A stretch of DNA of 64,000 nt from Deltaproteobacteria bacterium. GTDB taxonomy: Bacteria > UBA10199 > GCA-002796325 > JACPFF01. Below are positions 33,704 to 42,642 of the stretch, in pieces. Both the position numbers and the translations under genes were made by a program. The notes under the pieces were generated by a model. That model worked only from the letters and a program-made list of their open reading frames with translations, ran no database searches and was not told where the DNA came from. The DNA is taken from the NCBI GenBank assembly GCA_016210045.1, contig JACQUX010000014.1:22173-86172 (forward strand), in the 5' to 3' direction. Numbering within the stretch: the first letter of the stretch is position 1; the number at the start of each line of letters is the position of its first letter.

Positions 33704-33762
33704 CACGATGGCACGCGATCTGCAATATTCGAACAGCAACAATGATGATTGGAGGTCCGCCG
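33704..33762. promoter_or_regulatory. short divergent gap between repeat genes C and D
   Basis: These 59 bases separate the oppositely oriented repeat-protein genes and include GGAGG (33751-33755), the ribosome binding site of gene D, 7 bases before its ATG. No promoter could be recognised with confidence. If gene C starts further downstream, the promoter region would be larger. Confidence 0.3.
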
Positions 33763-34167
33763 ATGCAATCGCAGTCCACAACGCGTAGCAAAGGAATCCT
33801 TGCGGAAGAGATCGCTGCCGGATCGACAACAGCGATCCCGCAACAGCGCAACACCCCGACGGCGACCATGACGGGGATTGTGGCATCGATCAACCTCCAG
33901 CTTCGGGAAGGCTGGGGTATACCGTTGCGCGGCGCGCACCGTTTTTCCGAGTCGGCACATGCACTGCTCGCCTCTCGAGGGCACGATAATCGTACGTACG
34001 ACCCCTGCGATGAAATTTGCGATGCCGTGAAGCCGTCGCCATGCGACACTGTATGCGACGAGATTTGCCAGCCTGTGGGACCGTGTGAAATTATTTGCGA
34101 TTCCGTGATTCCAGGCACTGTGCCACACCGTCCGGACCCCACGGTAATCCAGGCGTACCACGACTGA
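33763..34167 (+). CDS. Cys-Asp repeat protein D, immediately upstream of the radical SAM maturase
   Basis: A 134-residue candidate substrate peptide. ATG 33763 has an excellent GGAGG site 7 bases upstream and beats an in-frame ATG at 33742. The first 80 residues would be the leader (MQSQSTTRSKGILAEE and IVASINLQLREGWGIPLRG). The C-terminal core has seven units: CDEI, CDAVKPSP, CDTV, CDEI, CQPVGP, CEII and CDSV, with Cys82, 86, 94, 98, 102, 108 and 112, then a Pro-rich tail ending AYHD. Its stop is 7 bases before the radical SAM start, as in many precursor-maturase pairs. Confidence 0.75.
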   Translation: MQSQSTTRSKGILAEEIAAGSTTAIPQQRNTPTATMTGIVASINLQLREGWGIPLRGAHRFSESAHALLASRGHDNRTYDPCDEICDAVKPSPCDTVCDEICQPVGPCEIICDSVIPGTVPHRPDPTVIQAYHD

Positions 34168-34174
34168 GGTCCTT

Positions 34175-35632
34175 ATGCCGCACTACGCGAGCCAATATCT
34201 GAATATCTATCCTTCTCATCGCGGCAGCTCGATCCTGTTTCACGGTGTGACCGGCGCCATCGACGACGTCGATGCCGCGATGGGGCATTGGCTCAAGCAA
34301 GCGCAGCGCCAGCAACACCCGCTCGATGATCGGTATGCAACGGCCATCATCAATTTTCTGGTCCAACGCGGTCACGTCACCACGCTGTCGCCGGAGGCCG
34401 AGTGGGAGAGCTTCACAACCTACGTGTCGAAGCTCCACGCGCAAATCTGTGAAGAACGTCAGACATCCGGATTTCTCATGCTCGTCGCGAGCTACTACTG
34501 CAATCTGGCCTGCGCGTACTGTTACCAAAATCCGATGCGCGCCGCAGAAGGCCAAGGGGCGGCGGCGGTCATGACACGCGAGCAAGTGGAGCGGATCTTC
34601 ACCCGCGTCCTCCCACAACTCTACCCGAGAGTGCCGCGCATGAGTCAGGTCTCCGTCAATCTCTATGGCGGCGAACCGTTTCTGGAACGCAACTACCCGG
34701 CCCTCAAACGCGTGCTCGCATATACACAAGACTACCAAATGAGTGTGTCGGCCATTTCCAATGCCACCACACTGGATCATTGTCTTCCGTTCTTCGGCGT
34801 CCGCTGCGGACTCGTCAACTCCCTGCAAATTTCATTCGACGGCAGCAAATTGCATCACGATCAGAGCCGCATCACCCATTATGGAGCCGGAACTTTCGAT
34901 CTAATCATCGCCAATATTCACCGGCTCTTGGATCGCGGCGTACAAATCAACCTCCGCACCAACACGAATAAACAGACCGTCGACACGCTCAAACTCCTCT
35001 GGGATGATCTGGAACGCGAAGAAATCATCGGCCACCCGAATGTCTCCATCTACGCCGCCGCGATTCATAATCATTTTAATCAGGCCGATCCGAAACCGCT
35101 CTTCTCCCCAGCCACGCTGACACGCCGCATGGAGCAAATGGCGATCCCGATGCGCACGCCGCTGCAGCGCAAGATGTCCCGCGTGGCCGGCATCTTCGAC
35201 GCCGAGAGCGGCGTGCCGCTCCATCGCACGAACTTCTGTATGCAAAACATGCCGAACGCCTTCCTGCTCGATCATCGTGGCGACATCTACAGTTGTTATG
35301 AAGAGGCAGGGAATCGACACTTGCGCGTCGGCACGTTTGACGGCGCCGGCACCGTGGCGATGGCGGATCGCTATGCAACGTATCAGAGTCGACATGTCGG
35401 AAAGTACGAACCGTGTGCGCGCTGCTCCGTTGCGTTGACCTGCGGCGGCGGATGCGCGGCGGCCGCCCGTGGCACGAATTGGACCACCGGCACCATTTTT
35501 ACCAATCACTGCGACGCGCACCGCGAACTCGTCGCGATGTCGATCCAGCGTATCTTTGAACAGCGCGTCGAAGGACTGCGCGTGGCATCCCCGACGGAGG
35601 ACGAATGGGCCGTACATCAGCCGTATCTGTAA
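34175..35632 (+). CDS. radical SAM/SPASM peptide maturase
   Basis: A 485-residue radical S-adenosylmethionine enzyme. The 4Fe-4S triad is Cys109-x3-Cys113-x2-Cys116 (CNLACAYC). The SAM-binding YGGEP follows at 164-168. A C-terminal SPASM domain supplies Cys355, 374, 414, 417, 423, 427 and 446, enough for two auxiliary clusters (YEPCARCSVALTCGGGC, NHCDAH). The N-terminal 100 residues, rich in helix and containing TAIINFLVQRGHV, resemble the recognition region of peptide-modifying family members. Such enzymes install thioether, C-C or epimerised residues in ribosomal peptides. Its nearest neighbour encodes a Cys-Asp repeat peptide. Confidence 0.92.
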   Translation: MPHYASQYLNIYPSHRGSSILFHGVTGAIDDVDAAMGHWLKQAQRQQHPLDDRYATAIINFLVQRGHVTTLSPEAEWESFTTYVSKLHAQICEERQTSGFLMLVASYYCNLACAYCYQNPMRAAEGQGAAAVMTREQVERIFTRVLPQLYPRVPRMSQVSVNLYGGEPFLERNYPALKRVLAYTQDYQMSVSAISNATTLDHCLPFFGVRCGLVNSLQISFDGSKLHHDQSRITHYGAGTFDLIIANIHRLLDRGVQINLRTNTNKQTVDTLKLLWDDLEREEIIGHPNVSIYAAAIHNHFNQADPKPLFSPATLTRRMEQMAIPMRTPLQRKMSRVAGIFDAESGVPLHRTNFCMQNMPNAFLLDHRGDIYSCYEEAGNRHLRVGTFDGAGTVAMADRYATYQSRHVGKYEPCARCSVALTCGGGCAAAARGTNWTTGTIFTNHCDAHRELVAMSIQRIFEQRVEGLRVASPTEDEWAVHQPYL

Positions 35633-37584
35633 CCACGGTCGCAGCAACCGTAACGAAGCCCCGCCCTGAGGTCCCCGACACGGCGGCCTGGATCGAGTGG
35701 GTCGAGCAAACTCCGCTTGTTCCTCGTTGGCGTTGGAATGACAAGAGCCGCCAACGATGGGAAAGCACGCTGGAACAACATACAATTCGCCGCTGCCTGG
35801 ATGCCAACGGCAACATGCTGCTCGGCGCTACGTCGCCTGAACAATGGTATCGTAAAATACAAAATGGTCAGATTCGCTGCATCGTGCAGGCCCACTTAGA
35901 CCATCCCGGTGGAATCGTGACTCGGGTCATGCCGATGCAACAAGGACCCTATCGCTACGTCGCTCGGGTGGAAGGCGGCGGACGAGAGCGGTGGAACGGA
36001 ACGGCCTGGCGACTGGTGGATGCCGACGGCAACGCGCTGGAAGAGGTCGTCATCGACCACGCCGTGCGCGGCTTTCATGAACGATGGATCTCCTTTCGTT
36101 CCCCTACGCAATATCCGTTACCGCTCTACCTGTTGCCGCCAGACCGCAACGGCCCCGACGCCGATCCCGCATGGGTGGAGGGCTGGGGACTCGACGATCA
36201 TCTCGGTTGCGCCCTTCTGCTGCAGTGCTTCGCCGAGCAGGTTCCGGAAGATGTCCTCGGCGTCTTGACCCTCGACGAAGAAATCGGCGGCGGCGGACTT
36301 TTTACGCTCCGTCGCGCAGGCGACAAGTTGGGGTTCACGGCGGGACAGTGGCCACTTCTGCTTTCGCTCGAAGCCGCTGGCGAAAACCCGCAATATGAAG
36401 TCGCCTGCGGCGGTGGTTGTTACGTGCGGAGTCAAGATCGCATCGCCACGTTGGACACGGCGTTCGTGCACTGGGCGGAAGCCGCCAAAATCGGTGCGAC
36501 GAAATCGCTGCCCACGGGGGCCTGTGAAGCGGGACTCTGGACCCGTGCGGGCGGGCGCGCGGCGTGTCTCGTCGTGCCACTCCAGTTTTATCACAATGGG
36601 GTACGGGAGGGGGAATGGCGTGCAGAACGCGCGCAGTATCGGGACGTCCGATCGCTCGCAATCGCGCTGCGCACTTGCATCGCGCAGTGGGAGGATATCG
36701 CATCGTCGCCGCCAACCGCTTGCGACGGCTCCAGCACTGCCGCCGCCGCAGTGCGACCGCACTTCGTCATACACGATGACGTCACACCGCTCCGCATCGC
36801 AGCGACGACCGTAACGGAGTATGTCGATTGTCTCCAATCAGTACTGCCGTGTTGGAACACCGCCCTCCATGGACTCGGGCAAGCCCCGATGAAATTTTCC
36901 GCAGACCAATGGCCCGCATGGCGGGAACAACTCCTCACACCCCGCCCGTGGATGGAATCGTTGGCCGCACGGACCGAACAGTGGAGCCAAACAGTGCGCG
37001 ACTGGCTGGGCATCACGCAGCTCCCACGCGCCAGCCTTCCGATCCACCTCTGTCTCGGGGCCTCGTTCAATGCCAGCCAAATCGACAGCGGGATCGCACT
37101 CTCGGTCGAAAAAATCGCGGCGCACGATCTCGACAGGATCCTGATCCACGAATTAACTCACTGGTGGATCGGGACCCTCATTCAAACCCGCGCCTTTCGC
37201 CCCCTGTTCGCCACGCTACTCCATGAAGGGTTAGCATGCCTCGCCACGATGCAACTCCTCGCGCTCCCTGAGGCCCGTGCCGTCGCCATGCCGGATGCCC
37301 ATCTCGCCCACCTGGAGGCCGAGTGGGCGCAGATCATCGGTCATTTGGCGCATTGGTGGAACGGCACCCTGTTGACCAGCACGCAGCGCCGCCACGAACA
37401 CGTATCGCCGCTGGTGCCCCCGCACCCGTTTGCCATCAACCGCGGGGAGACGTGGGTCAAATACGGCTACTTCATTGCGGTGCGCCTCCTCGCAGCACAA
37501 CGGGTGGCAGCCGGCCAATGGCAGCCATGGATCGAACAAACGTCCGAAACCCTGCTCGATCAATTTTTCGTGCGAGTGACTTGA
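35605..37584 (+). CDS. two-domain metallopeptidase (M42-like plus HExxH gluzincin-like)
   Basis: A 659-residue protein overlapping the maturase gene by 28 bases. Residues about 90-360 look like an M20/M28/M42-type cocatalytic zinc aminopeptidase: AHLDHPG (His97, Asp99), GLDDHLG (Asp197/198), LDEEIGGGG (Glu225/226), Glu256 in LSLEAAG, and His330 in FYHNG. The C-terminal domain has HELTH (515-519) and LHEGLA with a third ligand Glu541, as in gluzincins. No signal peptide is seen. In this position it could trim or mature the repeat peptides. The fusion of two unrelated protease folds is unusual. Confidence 0.75.
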   Translation: MGRTSAVSVTTVAATVTKPRPEVPDTAAWIEWVEQTPLVPRWRWNDKSRQRWESTLEQHTIRRCLDANGNMLLGATSPEQWYRKIQNGQIRCIVQAHLDHPGGIVTRVMPMQQGPYRYVARVEGGGRERWNGTAWRLVDADGNALEEVVIDHAVRGFHERWISFRSPTQYPLPLYLLPPDRNGPDADPAWVEGWGLDDHLGCALLLQCFAEQVPEDVLGVLTLDEEIGGGGLFTLRRAGDKLGFTAGQWPLLLSLEAAGENPQYEVACGGGCYVRSQDRIATLDTAFVHWAEAAKIGATKSLPTGACEAGLWTRAGGRAACLVVPLQFYHNGVREGEWRAERAQYRDVRSLAIALRTCIAQWEDIASSPPTACDGSSTAAAAVRPHFVIHDDVTPLRIAATTVTEYVDCLQSVLPCWNTALHGLGQAPMKFSADQWPAWREQLLTPRPWMESLAARTEQWSQTVRDWLGITQLPRASLPIHLCLGASFNASQIDSGIALSVEKIAAHDLDRILIHELTHWWIGTLIQTRAFRPLFATLLHEGLACLATMQLLALPEARAVAMPDAHLAHLEAEWAQIIGHLAHWWNGTLLTSTQRRHEHVSPLVPPHPFAINRGETWVKYGYFIAVRLLAAQRVAAGQWQPWIEQTSETLLDQFFVRVT

Positions 37585-37653
37585 CTGTCGGCATTGAACG
37601 CGAAGGGCGCACCATCCACGGAATTTACCTGGTTCCCCGACACGCCCCATGCT

Positions 37654-37884
37654 ATGTTTCCTCCTGTGGAATACGGCATCGCCTATGGATTCGAAGAAGA
37701 AACCTTGGAAGCCAAAGTCGCGTGGCACCTCACAATGACGCCGAATGAGCGGCTCCGCGAGGCGTTCCTATGGCTCCCCTTCGTCGACGCGTTGAGCAAC
37801 GCCAAGGGCCCCAACAAGGTAAAACTGTCGGATGATCGGTCCTCATTTACAACTGTTCAGGTGCTTGAACGACCACGGGGTTGA
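37654..37884 (+). CDS. small partner protein of a nucleotidyltransferase
   Basis: A protein of about 76 residues with the phrase VAWHLTMTPNERLREAFLWLPFVDALSNAK. It resembles the W-x5-P-x-ER-L-x3 segment of short proteins that precede nucleotidyltransferase genes in toxin-antitoxin-like pairs. It overlaps the next gene by 53 bases. The start is uncertain; TTG 37594 would lengthen it by 20 residues. Confidence 0.5.
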   Translation: MFPPVEYGIAYGFEEETLEAKVAWHLTMTPNERLREAFLWLPFVDALSNAKGPNKVKLSDDRSSFTTVQVLERPRG

Positions 37885-38293
37885 ATACCTCCTGATCGGC
37901 GGGATGGCCGTGATCGCGTACGGATTCCCGCGCGCGACGAAAGACATCGACATCTTCATCAATCCAACGGCGACAAACGCCGTTCATTGTCTCGAAGCAT
38001 TGGAGGCGCTCGGATTCGGGACTGCAGCGTTGACCACCGCCGAGAAGCTTGCCGTTACGGAAGTGACGATCTTCAAAGATTTGTTCCGGCTCGACGTACT
38101 CACGCAAGTCAAAGGAATCGAATTTCTTCGTGCCTGGCAGCAGAAGGTCTTCTTCGAGGTCGAATCCATCCTCATCCCGGCGCTCTCGCGCGATGACCTG
38201 ATCGCATCCAAACGCGCTGCTGGCCGACCAGGCGATCTGGAAGACATCAAGGTCCTGGAGATGGCCCAGCGGAAAGAACAGTCCCGGACCTGA
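37832..38293 (+). CDS. nucleotidyltransferase-fold protein
   Basis: A 153-residue protein of the polymerase-beta nucleotidyltransferase superfamily. It has LLIGGMAVIAYGFPRATKDIDIF with the GG loop (23-24) and the metal-binding D38-x-D40, plus a downstream ALSRDDLIASKRAAGRPGDLEDIKVLE characteristic of the DUF6036/AbiEii-like group. With its overlapping small partner it forms a likely toxin-antitoxin-like or defence-related pair. The target is not known. Confidence 0.8.
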   Translation: MIGPHLQLFRCLNDHGVEYLLIGGMAVIAYGFPRATKDIDIFINPTATNAVHCLEALEALGFGTAALTTAEKLAVTEVTIFKDLFRLDVLTQVKGIEFLRAWQQKVFFEVESILIPALSRDDLIASKRAAGRPGDLEDIKVLEMAQRKEQSRT

Positions 38294-38394
38294 GATCTCG
38301 ACAACGCTAAACAAAATACGCAACTTTTTCGCCGTGCGGCCGATACTGGTATAGCAGCTCAAGGGGAATCCATGGCCCATCGAGAGGACACGAC

Positions 38395-39954
38395 ATGTCG
38401 GCTGGACTGCGAGGCTGTAGCCACGGAGCAGTAGCACCCACTCAGAAAATCTACGCAAATTCGCGGGTTCCGGTGAGTTCGCTGGCCCGGCAACAGGCCG
38501 AACGCGCGGCTCGGCTCCCCGGAGTCGTGCATGCGCTGGGGATGCCCGACATCCATGCCTCCAATTCAGGACTTCCCAATGGGTTTGTGCTCGGCACCAA
38601 CGGCACAATTTTCCCAAAGGCGATCGGCGGCGACATCTGTTGCGGCATGACGCTGTTTGCAACCGGGCTCCATCGTAATGACCTCGGCGATCAGGATGAC
38701 GTCTACGCGCTGATGCGACAGGCGGCCGCAGCCGTCAATCTGGGCCACAAGACCAATACAGTACAGCTTGCCCCAGCAGACCTCGAACGAATCCTGGCGC
38801 ACGGCATCGCCGCATTGCCGGAGCTTTCTGCCGCCACACGCAACGCCCACCCGGTATGGGATTTGCTCACCACGGACTATATCGTCCGGCAACGCGACTT
38901 TATGGAACACGGCGGCTCCCTCGCGGGTAATGTCGCTGCAGTCCCCCAAGCGGCACGACGCAACGGCGAGCGGCAGCTCGGAACGGTCGGCGAAGGCAAT
39001 CACTTCGTCGAACTGCAACGGATTCATAAAGTACTCGATGCCGACGCGGCCGCCGCATTGGGACTGCAGCACAGCAAGATCACGCTGATGATCCATACCG
39101 GTTCACGCGGATTGGGCCACGCCGTCGGCGATCACTATGCCCAACGGGCGCGCAATTTGGGTCTGGCCGCAGGACAGACGACCTCCGTCAAAGATGTGTA
39201 TCCGCTCGCAATCAACACGGCGGAGGGCGATGCCTATCTCGGAGCGATGCAGGCCGCAGCGAATTTTGCGTATGCGAATCGCGTGGTCGTGAGTGCGCTG
39301 GTGCTGCTCGCCCTGCGCGAAGAATTTCCGCACATGGACGCCAAGCCGGTCTACGATGTCGCACATAACATGGTGTATACGGAGCGGCATGGGGAGGAAG
39401 AACTCGTCGTCCACCGCAAAGGGGCGACTCGGGCATTCGACGCCGCACGGATGGCGGGGACGCGGTTCACCGCACTCGGCCAACCGATCCTGATCCCCGG
39501 CTCGATGGGCACGGCCAGCTACGTGGCACTCGGCCAATCCGGCAGCACAGCCTCCCTGGCCAGCGTCAATCACGGATCGGGACGCCGCCTGTCGCGCAGC
39601 GAGGCGCTCGGCGTCCGACTGACCACGGAAGAAACTTGGGACGACGGCGCGGCGGAACGACGCATGCGCACCATCTCCGATGCCGATTTCGCCAAGTCGA
39701 TGCGCGGGGTCGCCCTCGTCACCGCCGAGGAATTGATGCGCGAACAACGCACGGCCAAGCGAGAAAAACAACACGGCAGTCGGGATTCCGGCCACCGCGA
39801 ACCACATGCTCCCGGAGGCAGTGGCCGCAGCACGATCAAGGGCGAGGCCCCCGGGGCTTACAAAGATATTCATGACGTCATGGACGTGGTATTCACCGAA
39901 GGATGGGCCACGGGCGTAGTGGAACTCCGTCCGGTCGGTGTGCTGAAAGAGTGA
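38395..39954 (+). CDS. rtcB: RNA-splicing ligase RtcB
   Basis: A 519-residue RtcB ligase that joins 2',3'-cyclic phosphate (or 3'-phosphate) and 5'-OH RNA ends using GTP and Mn2+. Conserved blocks are LGMPDIH, GGDICCGM (metal Cys), GEGNHFVE, HTGSRGLGH, VHRKGATRA, IPGSMGTASYV, the guanylylated-His block NHGSGRRLSR, and EAPGAYKDI. Between EELMREQ and IKGEAPGAY is an added basic, His/Gly/Ser-rich loop of about 40 residues. No RtcA, archease or RtcR gene is adjacent. The next gene begins 5 bases after its stop. Confidence 0.95.
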   Translation: MSAGLRGCSHGAVAPTQKIYANSRVPVSSLARQQAERAARLPGVVHALGMPDIHASNSGLPNGFVLGTNGTIFPKAIGGDICCGMTLFATGLHRNDLGDQDDVYALMRQAAAAVNLGHKTNTVQLAPADLERILAHGIAALPELSAATRNAHPVWDLLTTDYIVRQRDFMEHGGSLAGNVAAVPQAARRNGERQLGTVGEGNHFVELQRIHKVLDADAAAALGLQHSKITLMIHTGSRGLGHAVGDHYAQRARNLGLAAGQTTSVKDVYPLAINTAEGDAYLGAMQAAANFAYANRVVVSALVLLALREEFPHMDAKPVYDVAHNMVYTERHGEEELVVHRKGATRAFDAARMAGTRFTALGQPILIPGSMGTASYVALGQSGSTASLASVNHGSGRRLSRSEALGVRLTTEETWDDGAAERRMRTISDADFAKSMRGVALVTAEELMREQRTAKREKQHGSRDSGHREPHAPGGSGRSTIKGEAPGAYKDIHDVMDVVFTEGWATGVVELRPVGVLKE

Positions 39955-39959
39955 ACACG

Positions 39960-40991
39960 ATGGGGTTTCGAAACGTATTGGATGGATCCCGGATCCAGAT
40001 CCCCCACGGCAGCAGCGGGGGCAACACCTCCCCTCGCCGCGTGGAACGCGGGGCCAGACCGCATCAACGTCCCGGTCTCCGCTTTCTCGATCAGGAACTG
40101 GCACTCTTCGCCACGTGTCGCCGCGCGGCGACCGCCAAACCGGCAACGCCGTTCGGGACGACGGTGCAGCACGTCATCACGGCCTTCGATCTGGTGCGTC
40201 GCCCTCATGATGCGGGCAACGCCCGCGCGGCCCTGCAGACCACGAGCCAGGCCTTGGTCTGTTTCGCTGCCACAAATTTACAGACGACCCCGCCCGCCGA
40301 TCGGCTGGTCGTCGCCTCCGCGTTCTATTGTTTCGGACGGTTGATTCAGCGGACCAACGAGCGCGACACGGCCATTGTCACACCGTTTTTCCAGGCCATG
40401 GGCGATTTTGCCGCGCTGATCGATGAGCGATCCGGAGAACAATCCGGCGCGACATTATGGCAACAAGATCGATTTCTGCTGAACGCCATCCGGATACTGA
40501 AGCCCCGCGCCGACCCACGAACGCTCACGTCGCGCGCCAAGACCGGCATCGTTCATGTTGCACAACGCGTCGGCTTGGTGCAGGCCGGCCGGCAATGGGC
40601 CACACGCGTAGCGCTGCCCAACCTCACCGGCGCGATCCACGCGCTGTACCCCGATCTCGACGTCGACACATGCGCGCCCGCCGCGCTTGCCAACCCCGCC
40701 GAACATTTCGGTAGCGTGCGCGGATGGGACACGAGTCGGGACGCAGCGTTGGACTATGCGTTAGTGCGATTTCTGAGCAGCTCCGCCGCTGAGGCCCGGC
40801 AAACGGGAAAGGACACGACAGATGCCCGTCTCACACAGTTGCGGGTCATCTTGGCAGCACCGGACGCCGATAACCACCCCGATCCCGCGCTCGACGCGAT
40901 CTTGGCACTCAGCCCGAATCCAGATCCACTCAGCCGTACGAATCCTTCAGCAGCCGCATTCCTCCGCGCCGCGCGACAAATCCTCCAGTGA
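39960..40991 (+). CDS. hypothetical protein downstream of rtcB
   Basis: A 343-residue, Ala-rich, mostly helical protein of unknown family. The start at 39960 lies 5 bases after the rtcB stop, suggesting co-transcription. The N-terminal 45 residues are basic and Gly/Ser/Arg-rich (GSRIQIPHGSSGGNTSPRR); helical segments follow. No signal peptide, membrane helix or catalytic motif is visible. Confidence 0.55.
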   Translation: MGFRNVLDGSRIQIPHGSSGGNTSPRRVERGARPHQRPGLRFLDQELALFATCRRAATAKPATPFGTTVQHVITAFDLVRRPHDAGNARAALQTTSQALVCFAATNLQTTPPADRLVVASAFYCFGRLIQRTNERDTAIVTPFFQAMGDFAALIDERSGEQSGATLWQQDRFLLNAIRILKPRADPRTLTSRAKTGIVHVAQRVGLVQAGRQWATRVALPNLTGAIHALYPDLDVDTCAPAALANPAEHFGSVRGWDTSRDAALDYALVRFLSSSAAEARQTGKDTTDARLTQLRVILAAPDADNHPDPALDAILALSPNPDPLSRTNPSAAAFLRAARQILQ

Positions 40992-41004
40992 TCAGTGGGA
41001 ATGA

Positions 41005-42642
41005 TTAACGAGCCGCGTGCGGCTGCATGGTCGCGGTCCGGAACGCCTCGCGCGCCATCTGCGCGATTTGGTTCCGCCCGAGGTCCTGCATCCACGGCGG
41101 CAAATGTTCAAACGGCTGTCCCGCCAGCGACGGATCGAGATTCGGGACCTCGCGTTGCAGAAAATCCGCCTGCGCCGAATCGATCTGATCCCGTAACACC
41201 TCTCGCAGACGATCAACTTGTTCCGGACTCATATGGCGTGTCGCCGCACGCCCCTTGGCGGAATTGAAGAGTTCGGCCACGATTGCATCGACCATCGGGG
41301 CATGTTCCGCAACCGCTTTTCCCCCTTGTGCCGCCAGATACTCGGCCACTACGGCCCGCTGGACGTCCGGAATGTCCGCTGCGGCGACGTTCCCATTACG
41401 ACGATAGCCGCTGTTGTCTTTGTGATGCGCCATCTCATCGTGGACCCCACGGGCCACGGCTTTCTGATCGACATGACGGAGGCCATGCGACGCGAGGATC
41501 GCCACGACATTGGCCGCAATCTGGGCCGCTTGCTTATTCGGATCCGTGATCCGCGCGGCCTTGTCCGTGCCGTAATCGTCCGGCAACGGCGCGTCGTCGT
41601 CACCGGCAGGCGGTGGAACGGCCTTCGGCGCAGCCGGGGCCACCGGTTGAGTGGACGGTGCCGCGCCCGTTCCCTCTTTCGCCACCGGCTCCGTCGGCGA
41701 GGTGGCCGGCGGGGCGGGGTATTTGTCGTCCGCCGGCGTCACCGGTACCGGCCTGGCAGGCGTATTCGGCGCGCCATTGCCACGGCGCCGCGCTTCCTCC
41801 TGCGCTTCCTCGCGAGCCCGATCTGCCTTTTCCTGCGCTTCGCGCTCGGCCTGTTCTTTACGCTTCGCTTCCTCGGCGAGTTCCCGTGACCGCCGCGCGG
41901 TATCGGTGTCGGGCAATGCATCGCCGGTCGGCGGCGGAGCATCGAGCTGCCCCAAAAAATCACGGAGCGCTTTCTGTTGCTCCGGAGTCAATCGTGCCTT
42001 CTCGGCCTGGCCCGGGTCGGCGTCAGGCGGAACCGGAGGATGTGACCACGTCCTAGGGAATGGTGGCCGAATGTCTGGAGTTAACGGTTGTCCCAACCGC
42101 CGCTGTACGCCTTCGTTGTGGCAACCGCGCAGACAGGGCGCGCCAGGATGCGGCAACAACACCTTGCCGCCTTGTTCCAAACCGCCCAGGAAATTTCCAT
42201 ACTTTGCCGAGTCATGCATGATGTAGAGCATCGCGCCAACCACGACCGCCGCAGCCGCCGCCGTCGTGAGCGCGGCCCCGCCGACCGGCCCCGGACTGGG
42301 TGTCGGTGTCGGGACACCGCCACCTCCGGGAATCACGCGCGGAATCCAGCGCGGCGCGGGAGCCGGAGTGGTTGGGGCAGTGGGCACCGCGAGCGGCACG
42401 GCGGCCCCCGCCGCTGTCGTCGTGGACGTCGCCGGAGCAGCGGGTTGATTGACCAATTGCAGAAATTGTTGGTACGCCGCATACGCCTCTTCCTGCGTCA
42501 TCAACGAGGCGCAGGCCGGTCCCCCCTCTTCCCGACACTTGCGGACCGCATCCGCCTCCCGCGAATACCCGGCCGCCCGCAGCTGCTGCTCCGCATACTC
42601 ATTTGCCTTCGCCCAAGTTGGTGGCAGCTCCGGGATCCCCAT
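41005..42642 (-). CDS. hypothetical membrane-anchored, Pro/Ala-rich coiled-coil protein
   Basis: A 545-residue protein of unknown family. Residues about 1-65 are helical, then a Pro/Thr/Ala-rich stretch, one hydrophobic helix (AALTTAAAAAVVVGAMLYIMH, about 125-145), a segment with CLRGCH, a charged coiled coil rich in Glu/Ala/Arg/Lys (about 250-290), another Pro-rich linker, and a C-terminal helical domain of 180 residues. There is no N-terminal signal peptide. It is convergent with the gene after rtcB. Confidence 0.55.
   Translation of the reverse strand: MGIPELPPTWAKANEYAEQQLRAAGYSREADAVRKCREEGGPACASLMTQEEAYAAYQQFLQLVNQPAAPATSTTTAAGAAVPLAVPTAPTTPAPAPRWIPRVIPGGGGVPTPTPSPGPVGGAALTTAAAAAVVVGAMLYIMHDSAKYGNFLGGLEQGGKVLLPHPGAPCLRGCHNEGVQRRLGQPLTPDIRPPFPRTWSHPPVPPDADPGQAEKARLTPEQQKALRDFLGQLDAPPPTGDALPDTDTARRSRELAEEAKRKEQAEREAQEKADRAREEAQEEARRRGNGAPNTPARPVPVTPADDKYPAPPATSPTEPVAKEGTGAAPSTQPVAPAAPKAVPPPAGDDDAPLPDDYGTDKAARITDPNKQAAQIAANVVAILASHGLRHVDQKAVARGVHDEMAHHKDNSGYRRNGNVAAADIPDVQRAVVAEYLAAQGGKAVAEHAPMVDAIVAELFNSAKGRAATRHMSPEQVDRLREVLRDQIDSAQADFLQREVPNLDPSLAGQPFEHLPPWMQDLGRNQIAQMAREAFRTATMQPHAAR

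Noticed and set aside
37585..39954. Inclusion of the nucleotidyltransferase pair and rtcB in the peptide system
   Set aside because: They are on the same strand, but gaps of 70-100 bases and unrelated family roles give no reason to link them to peptide maturation.
42160..42290. Possible c-type haem site (CLRGCH) in the 545-residue hypothetical protein
   Set aside because: Spacing is Cys-x3-Cys-His, not Cys-x2-Cys-His. It is a single occurrence with no cytochrome features, so haem binding is not supported.
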